Source: Ramlibacter tataouinensis
GTDB taxonomy: Bacteria; Pseudomonadota; Gammaproteobacteria; Burkholderiales; Burkholderiaceae_C
Direction of reading: 5' to 3'
NCBI GenBank assembly: GCA_002427815.1
Contig: DIZF01000023.1
Span: 1 to 26,332, forward strand
Length of the DNA stretch: 26,332 nt
Part shown: positions 9,824 through 18,277 of the stretch, piece by piece
Numbering within the stretch: the stretch's first letter is position 1
How the letters are laid out: every line of letters begins with the position of its first letter
Position numbers and translations under genes: made by a program
The notes under the pieces: model-generated
Seen by the model: only the letters and a program-made list of their open reading frames with translations
What the model was told of the DNA's origin: nothing
Database searches by the model: none

Positions 9824-10402
9824 ATGAAGATCCACCAGCTGTCCGTGTCCTATCTTGCAGAGCAGGACCGCATCCTGGTGCGCATCAACACCTCGGCATC
9901 CAGGGAGGTGCGGCTGTGGCTGACCCGGCGCCTGATGGTGGGCCTGTGGCCGCTGCTCAGCAAATTGCTGACCCAGCACCTGCTCAAGCTGGAAGCCGCC
10001 GGCAGGACGCTCGACAGCGCCGATGCGGGCCTGAGAAAGATGCTGGCCGACTTTCGCAAGGAAGAGTTCCTCAAGAGCGCCGACTTCGAGACTCCGTATC
10101 AGGAAAACCAGCCGCCGCTGGCGCAAGGGGAAGAGCCGCTGCTGGTGACCGATGTCGATGCGTCGCCATTGCCCGATGGCCGGCTGCGCCTGAGTTTCAA
10201 CGAGCACCGCAAAGAGGTGGAGAGTGAACCCCGCAGTTTCCAGGTGGAAATGCAGCCCAAGCTGATGCAGGCGCTGATGCACCTGCTGGAGCAGGCCCTG
10301 GCCCGTGCGCAATGGGGCGAACCGTTGGGGTCAGCCGCTGCGGATGACGGGGCCCCATGCGACGGGAACCAGCCGGCACGCCGGCCCCGTTACCTCAACT
10401 GA
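9824..10402 (+). CDS. Conserved hypothetical protein
   Basis: A 192-residue soluble protein, without signal peptide or membrane helices. It opens with MKIHQLSVSYLAEQDRILVRINT, alternating strands, followed by a helical stretch (REVRLWLTRRLMVGLWPLLSKLL), an acidic linker, and a strand-rich part (DGRLRLSFNEHRKEVESEPRSFQVEM) leading into a helix (LMQALMHLLEQALARAQWG). The C-terminal 30 residues look disordered. I believe it is a conserved Burkholderiales family of unknown function. The ATG at 9824 is chosen because the conserved-looking fold begins there and TAAAAT is just upstream; the open frame before it overlaps the clpB promoter and coding start on the other strand. Confidence 0.7.
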   Translation: MKIHQLSVSYLAEQDRILVRINTSASREVRLWLTRRLMVGLWPLLSKLLTQHLLKLEAAGRTLDSADAGLRKMLADFRKEEFLKSADFETPYQENQPPLAQGEEPLLVTDVDASPLPDGRLRLSFNEHRKEVESEPRSFQVEMQPKLMQALMHLLEQALARAQWGEPLGSAAADDGAPCDGNQPARRPRYLN

Positions 10403-10453
10403 CAGCGGGCAGTCTCCATCAGGTCCTGGCCGCCTCGGTACGTTCAAACCACC

Positions 10454-10927
10454 TCAGGCATTGCGACCGGTGATGCCCCATCGCGCCAGCGCGGCGTCAT
10501 CGCTGACGCGGGCATCGACCCAGCGGGCGCCCTCGGAGGTCTGCTCTTTTTTCCAGAAGGGAGCCTGCGTCTTGAGGTAGTCCATCAGGAACTCGCAGGC
10601 CTGGAAACTCTGGCCGCGATGGGCCGACGTCACCGCCACCATCACGATCTGGTCCAGCGGCTGCAACAGCCCGATGCGGTGAATGACGCGTGCGCCGTAG
10701 ATGTCGAAGCGGCGCTGCGCCTCGTCGATCATGGCCTCGATCGCCCTTTCGGTCATGCCGGGGTAATGCTCGAGTTCCATGGAGCGGACCGGTGCCCCGC
10801 CGTTGCGGTCGCGCACCGTGCCGACAAAGGCGCAGACGGCGCCGACACGCGGGTCGTTCCGGCGCAGCGCGGCGATCTCGTCGGCGAGATCGAAGTCGGC
10901 AGCCTGGATCGAGACGCGATGCTCCAC
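10454..10927 (-). CDS. moaE: Molybdopterin synthase catalytic subunit MoaE
   Basis: A 157-residue large subunit of molybdopterin synthase. With thiocarboxylated MoaD it converts cyclic pyranopterin monophosphate to molybdopterin. Visible active-site features are GAVCAFVGTVRD (29-40), the HRG segment (103-105) and the two conserved lysines in LKTQAPFWKKE (Lys119 and Lys126). Translation starts at GTG 10927, one base after the moaD stop; the ribosome-binding site GGAGG is supplied by the Gly-Gly codons that end moaD, which ties moaE translation to moaD. It is the last gene of the alaT-to-moaE run. Confidence 0.95.
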   Translation of the reverse strand: MEHRVSIQAADFDLADEIAALRRNDPRVGAVCAFVGTVRDRNGGAPVRSMELEHYPGMTERAIEAMIDEAQRRFDIYGARVIHRIGLLQPLDQIVMVAVTSAHRGQSFQACEFLMDYLKTQAPFWKKEQTSEGARWVDARVSDDAALARWGITGRNA

Positions 10928-10928
10928 G

Positions 10929-11180
10929 CTAACCTCCGGTAACCGGTGGAAAGAAAGCCACTTCGCAGCCTTCGCCAAGGACGGCCGACTCTTCGCTCAT
11001 CACCTGGTCCAGCGCAACCCGCACCGCTGTTCCGCGCGCCAGGCTCCAGGCATAGGCGCCGCCGCGCGCCACCAGCTCATCGCGCAACGCGGCCAGATCG
11101 CGGGCCGAGGTTTCAATGGTCTCGCCGCCCCGCCCCAAGGCCTCCCTTACCGAGGCGAAATAACGTATCGAGACTTTCAT
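10929..11180 (-). CDS. moaD: Molybdopterin synthase sulfur carrier subunit MoaD
   Basis: An 83-residue ubiquitin-like protein. It ends in PPVTGG, the di-glycine tail that is adenylated by MoeB and thiocarboxylated before donating sulfur in MoaE. The fold-typical start MKVSIRYFASVREALG and CEVAFFPPV near the end are present. The ATG at 11180 overlaps the moeA stop by four bases (ATGA), so the two are coupled. No moaA, moaC or moeB is visible in this window, so the earlier steps are encoded elsewhere. Confidence 0.95.
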   Translation of the reverse strand: MKVSIRYFASVREALGRGGETIETSARDLAALRDELVARGGAYAWSLARGTAVRVALDQVMSEESAVLGEGCEVAFFPPVTGG

Positions 11181-12412
11181 TGGATCAGCTCCGCCAGCGC
11201 TATGAAGCGGACCGCATCGCCCCTGGCGATGGGCTGCCCCGGCGGATTGTCGATCAGCCCGTCGGCCCACACGGCCGAAGTCAGCACACCCGAGCTCTGG
11301 TTGGCGAACAACTCGAGCATGCCGTCCTCTTTGCGCCGGGCCCGCAAAAATTCGCGCCGCCGGTCGGGCCGGGGCCAGTTGAAAGCCGCCGGCAACAGTG
11401 TCGCGGGCGCCAGCAGGCGGTTTGCACCTTGCAGCTTGAGCAGGAAAGGACGCACCAGCAGCAGGAAGGTGACGAAGCTGGAAACCGGGTTGCCCGGCAG
11501 CCCCATGAAGTGAGCGTCGCCTACCTTGCCGTAGGCAAAAGGCTTGCCCGGTTTGATCGCGATCTGCCAGAGATCGAGGGAGCCTAGCGCCTGCACGGCC
11601 GGCTTGACGTGATCCTCCTCGCCGACCGACACGCCGCCGCTGGTGAGGATCAGGTCATGCCCCTGCGCTGCAACCTGGAGGGCCCGGACGGTGGGCTCGC
11701 GCCGGTCGGGGACGATGCCGAAATCGGTCACCTCGCACCCCAGGCGCCGCAGCAGGGCCTGCAGGAAGAAGCGGTTGGAGTTGTAGATGGCGCCCGGCCT
11801 CATCTGTGCAGGGGGCACCTCACCCGGCATCACGAGCTCGTCGCCGGTGGAGAACAAGGCCACCCGGGGTCGCCGCGCCACCGGCAACCGGTCCATCCCG
11901 ATACTCGCCGCCAGCCCGAGCGCGGCCGCATCGAGCCGCTCGCCTCGCGCCAGCACGACAGCGCCACGCGCAACGTCTTCGCCGCTGCGGCGGATCCACT
12001 GGCCCGGCGCCGGCACACGCAGGATGCGCACGGCCTCGGCCCCGGCAGCCTCGGCGTCTTCCTGCATCACGACCGCATCGGCGCCACAGGGAATCGGGGC
12101 CCCCGTGAAAATGCGCGCGGCACTGCCGGGCGCCAGCGGTGCACCCGCGCTGCCGGCCGGGATGCGTTGGGTTACCGGAAGTGTCACGCCTTCATCGGCG
12201 ATCTCGCTGCTGCGCACCGCGTAGCCATCCATGGAACTGTTGTCCTGCGGCGGCACCTGCAGCTCGGACACCAGGTCGCGTGCCAGCACCCGGCCATCCG
12301 CGTCGAAGGTCGAAACGAGGTCGACATCCGTCAGCGGCTGCGCATGTTCCAGCAGTTCGGCCAATGCGTCGTCCAGGTTCCGCAAGGCGGGTCTCGGTGA
12401 AGTGGGGTTCAT
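11177..12412 (-). CDS. moeA: Molybdopterin molybdenumtransferase MoeA
   Basis: A 411-residue enzyme that inserts molybdate into adenylated molybdopterin. Family marks in order are PPQDNSSMDGYA (54-65), TGAPIPCGADAVV (103-115), FSTGDELV (187-194), GAIYNSN (207-213), TSGGVSVGEEDHVK (257-270) and GLPGNPVSS (304-312); the last three form the MoCF-biosynthesis (MogA-like) domain. The ATG at 12412 overlaps the mobB stop (ATGA). The order mobB-moeA-moaD-moaE makes a compact molybdenum-cofactor assembly cassette at the end of an amino-acid operon. Confidence 0.95.
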   Translation of the reverse strand: MNPTSPRPALRNLDDALAELLEHAQPLTDVDLVSTFDADGRVLARDLVSELQVPPQDNSSMDGYAVRSSEIADEGVTLPVTQRIPAGSAGAPLAPGSAARIFTGAPIPCGADAVVMQEDAEAAGAEAVRILRVPAPGQWIRRSGEDVARGAVVLARGERLDAAALGLAASIGMDRLPVARRPRVALFSTGDELVMPGEVPPAQMRPGAIYNSNRFFLQALLRRLGCEVTDFGIVPDRREPTVRALQVAAQGHDLILTSGGVSVGEEDHVKPAVQALGSLDLWQIAIKPGKPFAYGKVGDAHFMGLPGNPVSSFVTFLLLVRPFLLKLQGANRLLAPATLLPAAFNWPRPDRRREFLRARRKEDGMLELFANQSSGVLTSAVWADGLIDNPPGQPIARGDAVRFIALAELIQ

Positions 12413-12942
12413 GAGAACATTTCCGGGTCGTACTCGAAGCGGCCCTGATTGTCGATGAGCCACTGTGCCACTGAGTCCGCGTCGTTCAAATCCAGCACCG
12501 GGCGCAGGGTGGCCTCGGGCAGCTGCTCCGGCGAGTCGGTCGCGATCGCGACGATGAAATCATCATTGGGATACAGCGCCGGCTTGCCGGATGCAGCCCG
12601 CCAGACTTCGATCTTGAGCAGGTCGCTGTCCTTGAAGCCCTCGACCAGGACCCAGTCCACACCCTCGTAGAGCTCGGCAATGAGGTGGTGCACCGTCAGC
12701 TGCGCCGGGCGCTCGAATTCCCGCAACAGGGCCAGGCGCTGGCTGGAGGCGACAACCACCTCGAACGCCCCTGCCTCACGATGGCGCCAGGTGTCCTTGC
12801 CGGGATGGTCGATGTCGAACCTGTGGTGGGCGTGCTTGACCACCGACACGCGCAGGCCGCGCAGCTTGAGCGCCGGGATGAGCGTTTCCACCAGGGTGGT
12901 CTTGCCCGAGCCCGAAAAACCGGCGAACCCGACAACCTTCAT
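12409..12942 (-). CDS. mobB: Molybdopterin-guanine dinucleotide biosynthesis protein MobB
   Basis: A 177-residue P-loop GTP-binding protein that assists formation of the bis-MGD form of molybdenum cofactor. The Walker A is GFSGSGKTT near the N-terminus, followed by SVVKHAHHRFDIDHPGKDTWRHREAGA, the typical MobB His/Asp-rich segment, and VLVEGFKDSDLLKIEV further on. The start is ambiguous: ATG 12942 (MKVVGFAG) or GTG 12948, which directly abuts the thrC stop; neither has a clear ribosome-binding site. The coupling to thrC suggests translational re-initiation. It overlaps moeA by four bases. Confidence 0.9.
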   Translation of the reverse strand: MKVVGFAGFSGSGKTTLVETLIPALKLRGLRVSVVKHAHHRFDIDHPGKDTWRHREAGAFEVVVASSQRLALLREFERPAQLTVHHLIAELYEGVDWVLVEGFKDSDLLKIEVWRAASGKPALYPNDDFIVAIATDSPEQLPEATLRPVLDLNDADSVAQWLIDNQGRFEYDPEMFS

Positions 12943-12948
12943 CGCCAC

Positions 12949-14424
12949 TCAGCCGCAGTGGCCGGCAATGAACCCCTTGACCGCCTGCACGTCCGCGGGC
13001 AGCACGGTCACGCGCTTGGGCAGCCGCTCGATGCCGACGAAGCGGGCGGGACGCTCGGGCTCCCGGCCCAGCGCTTCGACAATGGTCGCTGCGAACTTGA
13101 TCGGCAACGCGGTTTCAAGGACGATCATGGGCACCCCCGGGCTGAGGTGCCCGCGTGCCACCTTCAGTCCGTCGGCCGTGTGCGTGTCGATCATGAGCCC
13201 GAAGCGCTCATAGGTGTCCCGGATGGTGGCGACGCGATCGGCATGGGTGCTCTTGCCGCTGACGAAACCATAGCGTTCGCGGGCCTGGCGGAACGCCGGA
13301 TCGGCGCTCAGGTCGAACCGGCCGGTGCGGGCCAGCTGCTCGCCGAACAGCTGCCGGACCTTCCCGGCATCGCGGCCGAGCAGGTCGAACACGAATCGCT
13401 CGAAGTTGCTGGCCTTGCTGATGTCCATCGACGGGCTGGAAGTCTCGTGCGTGTCGGCGCTCGACCGCACACGGTACACGCCGGTGCGGAAGAACTCTTC
13501 CAGCACGTCGTTCTCGTTGGTCGCCAGCACCAGGCTGTCGATGGGCAGGCCCATCATGCGCGCCACATGGCCGGCGCAGATATTGCCGAAGTTGCCCGAG
13601 GGGACGGCGAAGCTCACCTTTTGCGGCTTTGCCCCCTCCCCTCCCGGGAGAGGCCTGGGGTGAGGGCTGGCCGTCGCCTGGAAATATCCGGCGAAGTAAT
13701 ACACCACCTGCGCCATCAACCGGGCCCAGTTGATCGAGTTGACGGTGCCGATCTTGTACTTGCGCTTGAAGTCGAGATCGTTGGAGACCGCCTTGACGAT
13801 GTCCTGGCAGTCGTCGAACACGCCTTCGATCGCGAGGTTGTGGATGTTGGGGTCCTGCAGGCTGAACATCTGGGCCTGCTGGAACGGGCTCATGCGGCCA
13901 TGCGGTGAGGTCATGAAGACGCGCACGCCCTGCTTGCCGCGCATCGCGTACTCGGCGGCGCTGCCGGTGTCGCCCGAGGTCGCGCCCAGGATGTTGAGCT
14001 GCTCGTCGCGGCGCGCCAGTTCGTACTCGAACAGGTTGCCCAGCAGCTGCATCGCCATGTCCTTGAATGCCAGCGTCGGCCCATTGGACAGCGCCTCGAG
14101 GTACACATCCGTTCGCGCCGGGCTTGTCGACGCATCGTCCAGCTTTCTCAGCGGCACGATTGCGCGGGTTCCGAAAACCTCCGCCGTATAGGTCTTGCGG
14201 CACAGGACGCGCAGGTCGGGCGCCGGGATGTCGTCGATGTAGAGCGACACGATCTCGAACGCGAGGTCCGCGTAAGGCAAGGCCCGCCATTGCTCCAGGG
14301 TCCCCGCGTCGACCTGCGGATAGCGCTCGGGCAGGTACAGGCCGCCGTCGGGTGCCAGGCCTTCGAGCAGGATCTCGCAGAAATGCCTGCGCTCGGCGTC
14401 GCCGCGCGTGGAAACATAAATCAT
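12949..14424 (-). CDS. thrC: Threonine synthase, with an in-frame repeat insertion
   Basis: A 491-residue PLP enzyme that converts O-phosphohomoserine to threonine, of the long proteobacterial/fungal type (YVSTRG start). The PLP lysine is Lys121 in LAFKDMAMQ. GATSGDTGSAA (147-157) binds the cofactor phosphate, and VPSGNFGNICAG (274-285) completes the site. Residues about 252-267 (ASPHPRPLPGGEGAKP) do not belong to the family: this stretch is the translation of a GC-rich palindromic repeat, inserted in frame in the loop just before QKVSFAVPSGNFGN. Without it the length would be near the usual 475. The enzyme may tolerate it because it falls between secondary structures. It lies in the operon after hom. 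Confidence 0.95.
   Translation of the reverse strand: MIYVSTRGDAERRHFCEILLEGLAPDGGLYLPERYPQVDAGTLEQWRALPYADLAFEIVSLYIDDIPAPDLRVLCRKTYTAEVFGTRAIVPLRKLDDASTSPARTDVYLEALSNGPTLAFKDMAMQLLGNLFEYELARRDEQLNILGATSGDTGSAAEYAMRGKQGVRVFMTSPHGRMSPFQQAQMFSLQDPNIHNLAIEGVFDDCQDIVKAVSNDLDFKRKYKIGTVNSINWARLMAQVVYYFAGYFQATASPHPRPLPGGEGAKPQKVSFAVPSGNFGNICAGHVARMMGLPIDSLVLATNENDVLEEFFRTGVYRVRSSADTHETSSPSMDISKASNFERFVFDLLGRDAGKVRQLFGEQLARTGRFDLSADPAFRQARERYGFVSGKSTHADRVATIRDTYERFGLMIDTHTADGLKVARGHLSPGVPMIVLETALPIKFAATIVEALGREPERPARFVGIERLPKRVTVLPADVQAVKGFIAGHCG
13631..13668. repeat. Palindromic repeat element inside thrC
   Basis: GC-rich imperfect palindrome centred on CTCCCGGGAG (13641-13650), flanked by CCCCTCC and GGCCTGGGGTGAGGG. 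Read on the minus strand it gives the translated signature PHPRPLPGGEG, which I know as the usual protein readout of a REP-like dispersed repeat in GC-rich proteobacteria. The element keeps the frame of thrC. Only this copy is seen in the window, so its mobility is inferred from the signature, not from multiple copies. Confidence 0.7.
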
Positions 14425-14497
14425 TGCCCGCCCGGCCGCCCGTAGGGCAATGAGCGCCCCCTCGGGGGGCAGAGAACGGAGTGAACGTGGGGGCTCA
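14425..14497. repeat. Intergenic nested-palindrome repeat between hom and thrC
   Basis: The 78-base gap between hom and thrC contains an outer inverted pair, TGAGCGCCCCC (14451-14461) and GTGGGGGCTCA (14487-14497), plus an inner GCCCCC-TC-GGGGGGC hairpin around 14456-14470 and the tract AGAGAACGGAGTGAACG. This composition resembles a dispersed intergenic repeat of Comamonadaceae. As RNA it could fold into a strong hairpin between the two cistrons, near the thrC start, and so affect relative expression. Confidence 0.55.
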
Positions 14498-14502
14498 TCA
14501 TG

Positions 14503-15809
<1,307 letters not shown>

Positions 15810-15813
<4 letters not shown>

Positions 15814-17036
15814 CTGGAGTGACGCTTCCGGTAGCTTTCGAGGAATTTGGCGATCCGGCCGATCGCCTCACGCAGGTCGTCTTCGTGCGGCAGGAAAACG
15901 ATGCGAAAATGATCCGGCGTGGGCCAGTTGAAGCCCGTGCCCTGCACCAGCATCACCCGGGTTTCCTGCAGCAGTTCGAGAAAGAACTGGCGGTCGTCGG
16001 CGATCGGGTAGACCTTGGGGTCGAGCCGGGGAAACATATAGAGCGCGGCCGAGGGCTTGGCGCAGCTCACGCCGGGAATCGCGGTGATAAGCTCGTACGC
16101 CAGGTCGCGTTGCCGCCGCAAACGGCCGCCTTCGGCCACCAGCTCGTTGATGCTCTGGTAGCCGCCCAATGCGGTCTGGATGGCCCACTGGCCCGGAACG
16201 TTCGCGCACAGCCTCATGTTCGAGAGCATGTTCAGGCCCTCGATGTAGTCGGCGGCCGGCTTCCTGTCGCCCGACACCACCATCCAGCCCGCGCGGTAGC
16301 CGCAGGAGCGGTAACTCTTGGACAGCGAATTGAAGGTCAGGGTCAGCACGTCGTCGGACAGGCTGGCGATCGCCGTGTGGCGGGCGCCGTCGTACAGCAC
16401 CTTGTCGTAAACCTCGTCGGCCAGGATCACCAGGTTGTGCTCGCGCGCGATCTGCACGATCCCCCTGAGCAGCTCGTCGGAATACAGGGCGCCGGTCGGG
16501 TTGTTCGGATTGATGACCACGATGCCCTTGGTGGCGGGAGTGATCTTGCGCCGGATGTCCTCCAGGTCGGGCATCCACCCGTTCGCCTCATCGCAGCGAT
16601 AGTGCACCGGGGTGCCGCCCGAAAGGCTGGAGGCGGCGGTCCAGAGCGGGTAGTCGGGCGTTGGGACCAGCAGTTCGTCGCCGTTGTCGAGCAGCGCGTT
16701 GGTGGCCATGGCAATGAGCTCGCTGGCGCCGTTGCCCAGGTAGATGTCGTCCACCGTGACGCCCTTGACCCCCTGCTGCTGGGTGTAGTGCATCACCGCC
16801 TTGCGCGCCGTGAAGATGCCCTTGCTGTCGGAGTACCCTGCCGAGTTGGGCAGGTTGCGCGCCATGTCAAGCTGGATTTCCTCGGGCGCATCGAAGCCGA
16901 ACACGGCGAGGTTGCCGATGTTGAGCTTGATGATCTTGTGGCCCTCCTCTTCCATCTGCCGGGCCGCGTCCATGATCGGACCGCGGATGTCATAGAGGAC
17001 GTTGGCAAGCTTGGCTGACTTCTGGATGGTTTTCAA
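15810..17036 (-). CDS. alaT: Alanine-synthesising PLP aminotransferase (AlaT type)
   Basis: A 408-residue fold-type-I aminotransferase of the AlaT branch, expected to interconvert pyruvate/glutamate and alanine/2-oxoglutarate. Family marks include KLNIGNLAVFGFDAPEEI, SAGYSDSKGI, the VINPNNPTGALY segment, LADEVYDKVLYDG and the PLP lysine in SLSKSYRSCGYRAGW. The start is TTG at 17036, giving the usual LKTIQKSAKL N-terminus; GGAGG lies four bases before it, and no in-frame ATG exists before the core. It heads the run alaT-hom-thrC-mobB-moeA-moaD-moaE and diverges from the Mth938-domain gene. The non-AUG start should lower its translation. Confidence 0.92.
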
Positions 17037-17050
17037 AGCCCCTCCGGCCC

Positions 17051-17077
17051 GGTTTTCTGAGTGTGAAAACCTATAAT
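17051..17077 (+). promoter_or_regulatory. TATAAT box preceded by a perfect inverted repeat
   Basis: GGTTTTC (17051-17057), a seven-base loop and GAAAACC (17065-17071) form a perfect inverted repeat that abuts TATAAT (17072-17077) on the plus strand. No standard -35 is present at 17 bases, and the repeat covers that space, so the site looks like an activator or repressor site set against a promoter. It lies between alaT and the Mth938-domain gene and could act on both. Confidence 0.5.
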
Positions 17078-17137
17078 TGGACCACACTTCCAGCTGTTTT
17101 TCGTGCAGCGCAACAACAACCCAGGTCCCTGAGCACC

Positions 17138-17548
17138 ATGAAGCTGCAACCCGATCAATCCGACGTGCAAACGATCAGCGCCTACGGGCCCGGATGGGTG
17201 GGCGTAGGCACGGACAAGATCACGCACAGCGTGATCATCAGCTCACGCGGCGAGCGCATCGTCTGGGCGCCCCGGCGCTTCGAAGACCTGGACGCGGCCC
17301 ACTTCGAGCAACTGGCGCAGGTACGGGCCGAGGTCGTGATTTTTGGCAGCGGAACGCGTATCCGGTTTCCGCTGGCGGCCTGGTTGCAGCCTCTGATGGC
17401 CCGGCGCATCGGCATCGAGACCATGGACACGCCGGCGGCATGCCGCACCTACAACATCCTGGCCCAGGAGGGCCGCGACGTGGCAGTAGCCCTCCTGCTG
17501 GAGCTGCCGGCCGGACCCGCCGGTTCGGCAGCGACGATTCGGGAGTAA
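17138..17548 (+). CDS. Mth938-like domain-containing protein
   Basis: A 136-residue cytoplasmic protein of the Mth938/DUF498 family (also called Xcc1710-like). The conserved elements are the N-terminal ISAYGPGWVGVG, the SVIISSRGERIVW strand, EVVIFGSGTRIRFP, and the C-terminal IGIETMDTPAACRTYNILAQEGRDVAVALLL. The family has a known compact fold, but its molecular role is not established. The ATG at 17138 is chosen because homology begins there; the ribosome-binding site is weak. It starts the plus-strand series followed by a peroxiredoxin and phoH. Confidence 0.85.
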   Translation: MKLQPDQSDVQTISAYGPGWVGVGTDKITHSVIISSRGERIVWAPRRFEDLDAAHFEQLAQVRAEVVIFGSGTRIRFPLAAWLQPLMARRIGIETMDTPAACRTYNILAQEGRDVAVALLLELPAGPAGSAATIRE

Positions 17549-17551
17549 AAT
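17546..17551 (+). promoter_or_regulatory. Candidate -10 of the peroxiredoxin gene
   Basis: TAAAAT overlaps the stop codon of the Mth938-domain gene, 73 bases before the peroxiredoxin ATG. A weak -35, TTCGGC, lies 16 bases upstream. It would give the peroxiredoxin its own promoter in addition to read-through. Confidence 0.3.
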
Positions 17552-17624
17552 CAGAGCTTGCGACGGGATGCCCGCGTCCCCTGAAGTAAGCAACGAGCAA
17601 TTCAGTCACACGAGAAATAATCCC

Positions 17625-18101
17625 ATGGCGATCGTTGTCAACAAACCTATCCCCGAATTTGAAGCAAACGCCACGGGCGGCATCAAAGTCACCAATACCA
17701 CCCATAACGGCCACGTCCTGGTGCTGTACTTTTACCCGAAGGACAACACCCCAGGCTGCACCACGGAGGCCATGCAGTTTCGCGACAAGTACAAGGACTT
17801 CGTGAAAGCCGGCGCGGCGGTGTTCGGCGTGTCGCGCGACAACATGAAGTCGCACGACGATTTCAAGGCCAAACTCGAGCTGCCGTTCGAGCTGATCGCC
17901 GACACCGAGGAAAAGATGTGCCACATGTTCGGCGTGGTCAAGAACAAGATCATGTACGGCAAGAAGGTGAAGGGCATCGAGCGCAGCACCTTCCTGATCG
18001 GCGCCGATGGTGTTCTCAAGCAGGAGTGGCGCGGGCTGAAGGTGCCGGGACACGTGGACGAGGTGCTCAAAGCCGTCAAGCTGCTGAAGAAAGCGGCTTG
18101 A
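17625..18101 (+). CDS. bcp: Peroxiredoxin, Bcp/PrxQ type
   Basis: A 158-residue thioredoxin-fold peroxidase that reduces hydrogen and organic peroxides. The active site DNTPGCTTEAMQFRD gives the peroxidatic Cys45. The second cysteine, which in many Bcp proteins comes five residues later, is Met50 here. The only other cysteine is Cys99 (EKMCHMFG), so the enzyme is either a one-cysteine type or uses Cys99 or an external thiol. The catalytic Arg in GVSRDN is present. The ATG at 17625 has only a weak ribosome-binding site (CGAGAAA). It precedes phoH in the same direction, with a hairpin between. Confidence 0.92.
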   Translation: MAIVVNKPIPEFEANATGGIKVTNTTHNGHVLVLYFYPKDNTPGCTTEAMQFRDKYKDFVKAGAAVFGVSRDNMKSHDDFKAKLELPFELIADTEEKMCHMFGVVKNKIMYGKKVKGIERSTFLIGADGVLKQEWRGLKVPGHVDEVLKAVKLLKKAA

Positions 18102-18131
18102 CGTTTTGTAGCAACATGCGCTGCCTCCCGA

Positions 18132-18161
18132 TTGAAGGCCTACGGGAGTTGTGCATAATAA
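18132..18161 (+). promoter_or_regulatory. Candidate promoter between bcp and phoH
   Basis: TTGAAG (18132-18137) and TAATAA (18156-18161) are spaced by 18 bases. Transcription would begin near 18168, then meet the terminator-like hairpin at 18210-18240 before phoH. This gives either a short RNA or an attenuated phoH message. Confidence 0.35.
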
Positions 18162-18209
18162 ATTCATGCCGTTGATTCGGACGCCCTGCGTCTACACTGC
18201 TAACCTCGC

Positions 18210-18240
18210 AAAAGCCGCCCGGTCTTCCAGGCGGCTTTTT
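18210..18240 (+). terminator. Rho-independent terminator between bcp and phoH
   Basis: AAAAGCCGCC (18210-18219) pairs perfectly with GGCGGCTTTT (18230-18239) around a 10-base loop, followed by another T and a second T5 run a few bases on. It is a standard intrinsic terminator for the bcp transcript and also fits the reverse strand. It stands only 38 bases before the phoH start. Confidence 0.85.
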
Positions 18241-18277
18241 CGCTTTTTGACCTCCTCATCCGGGAACCTGCCGCCTT

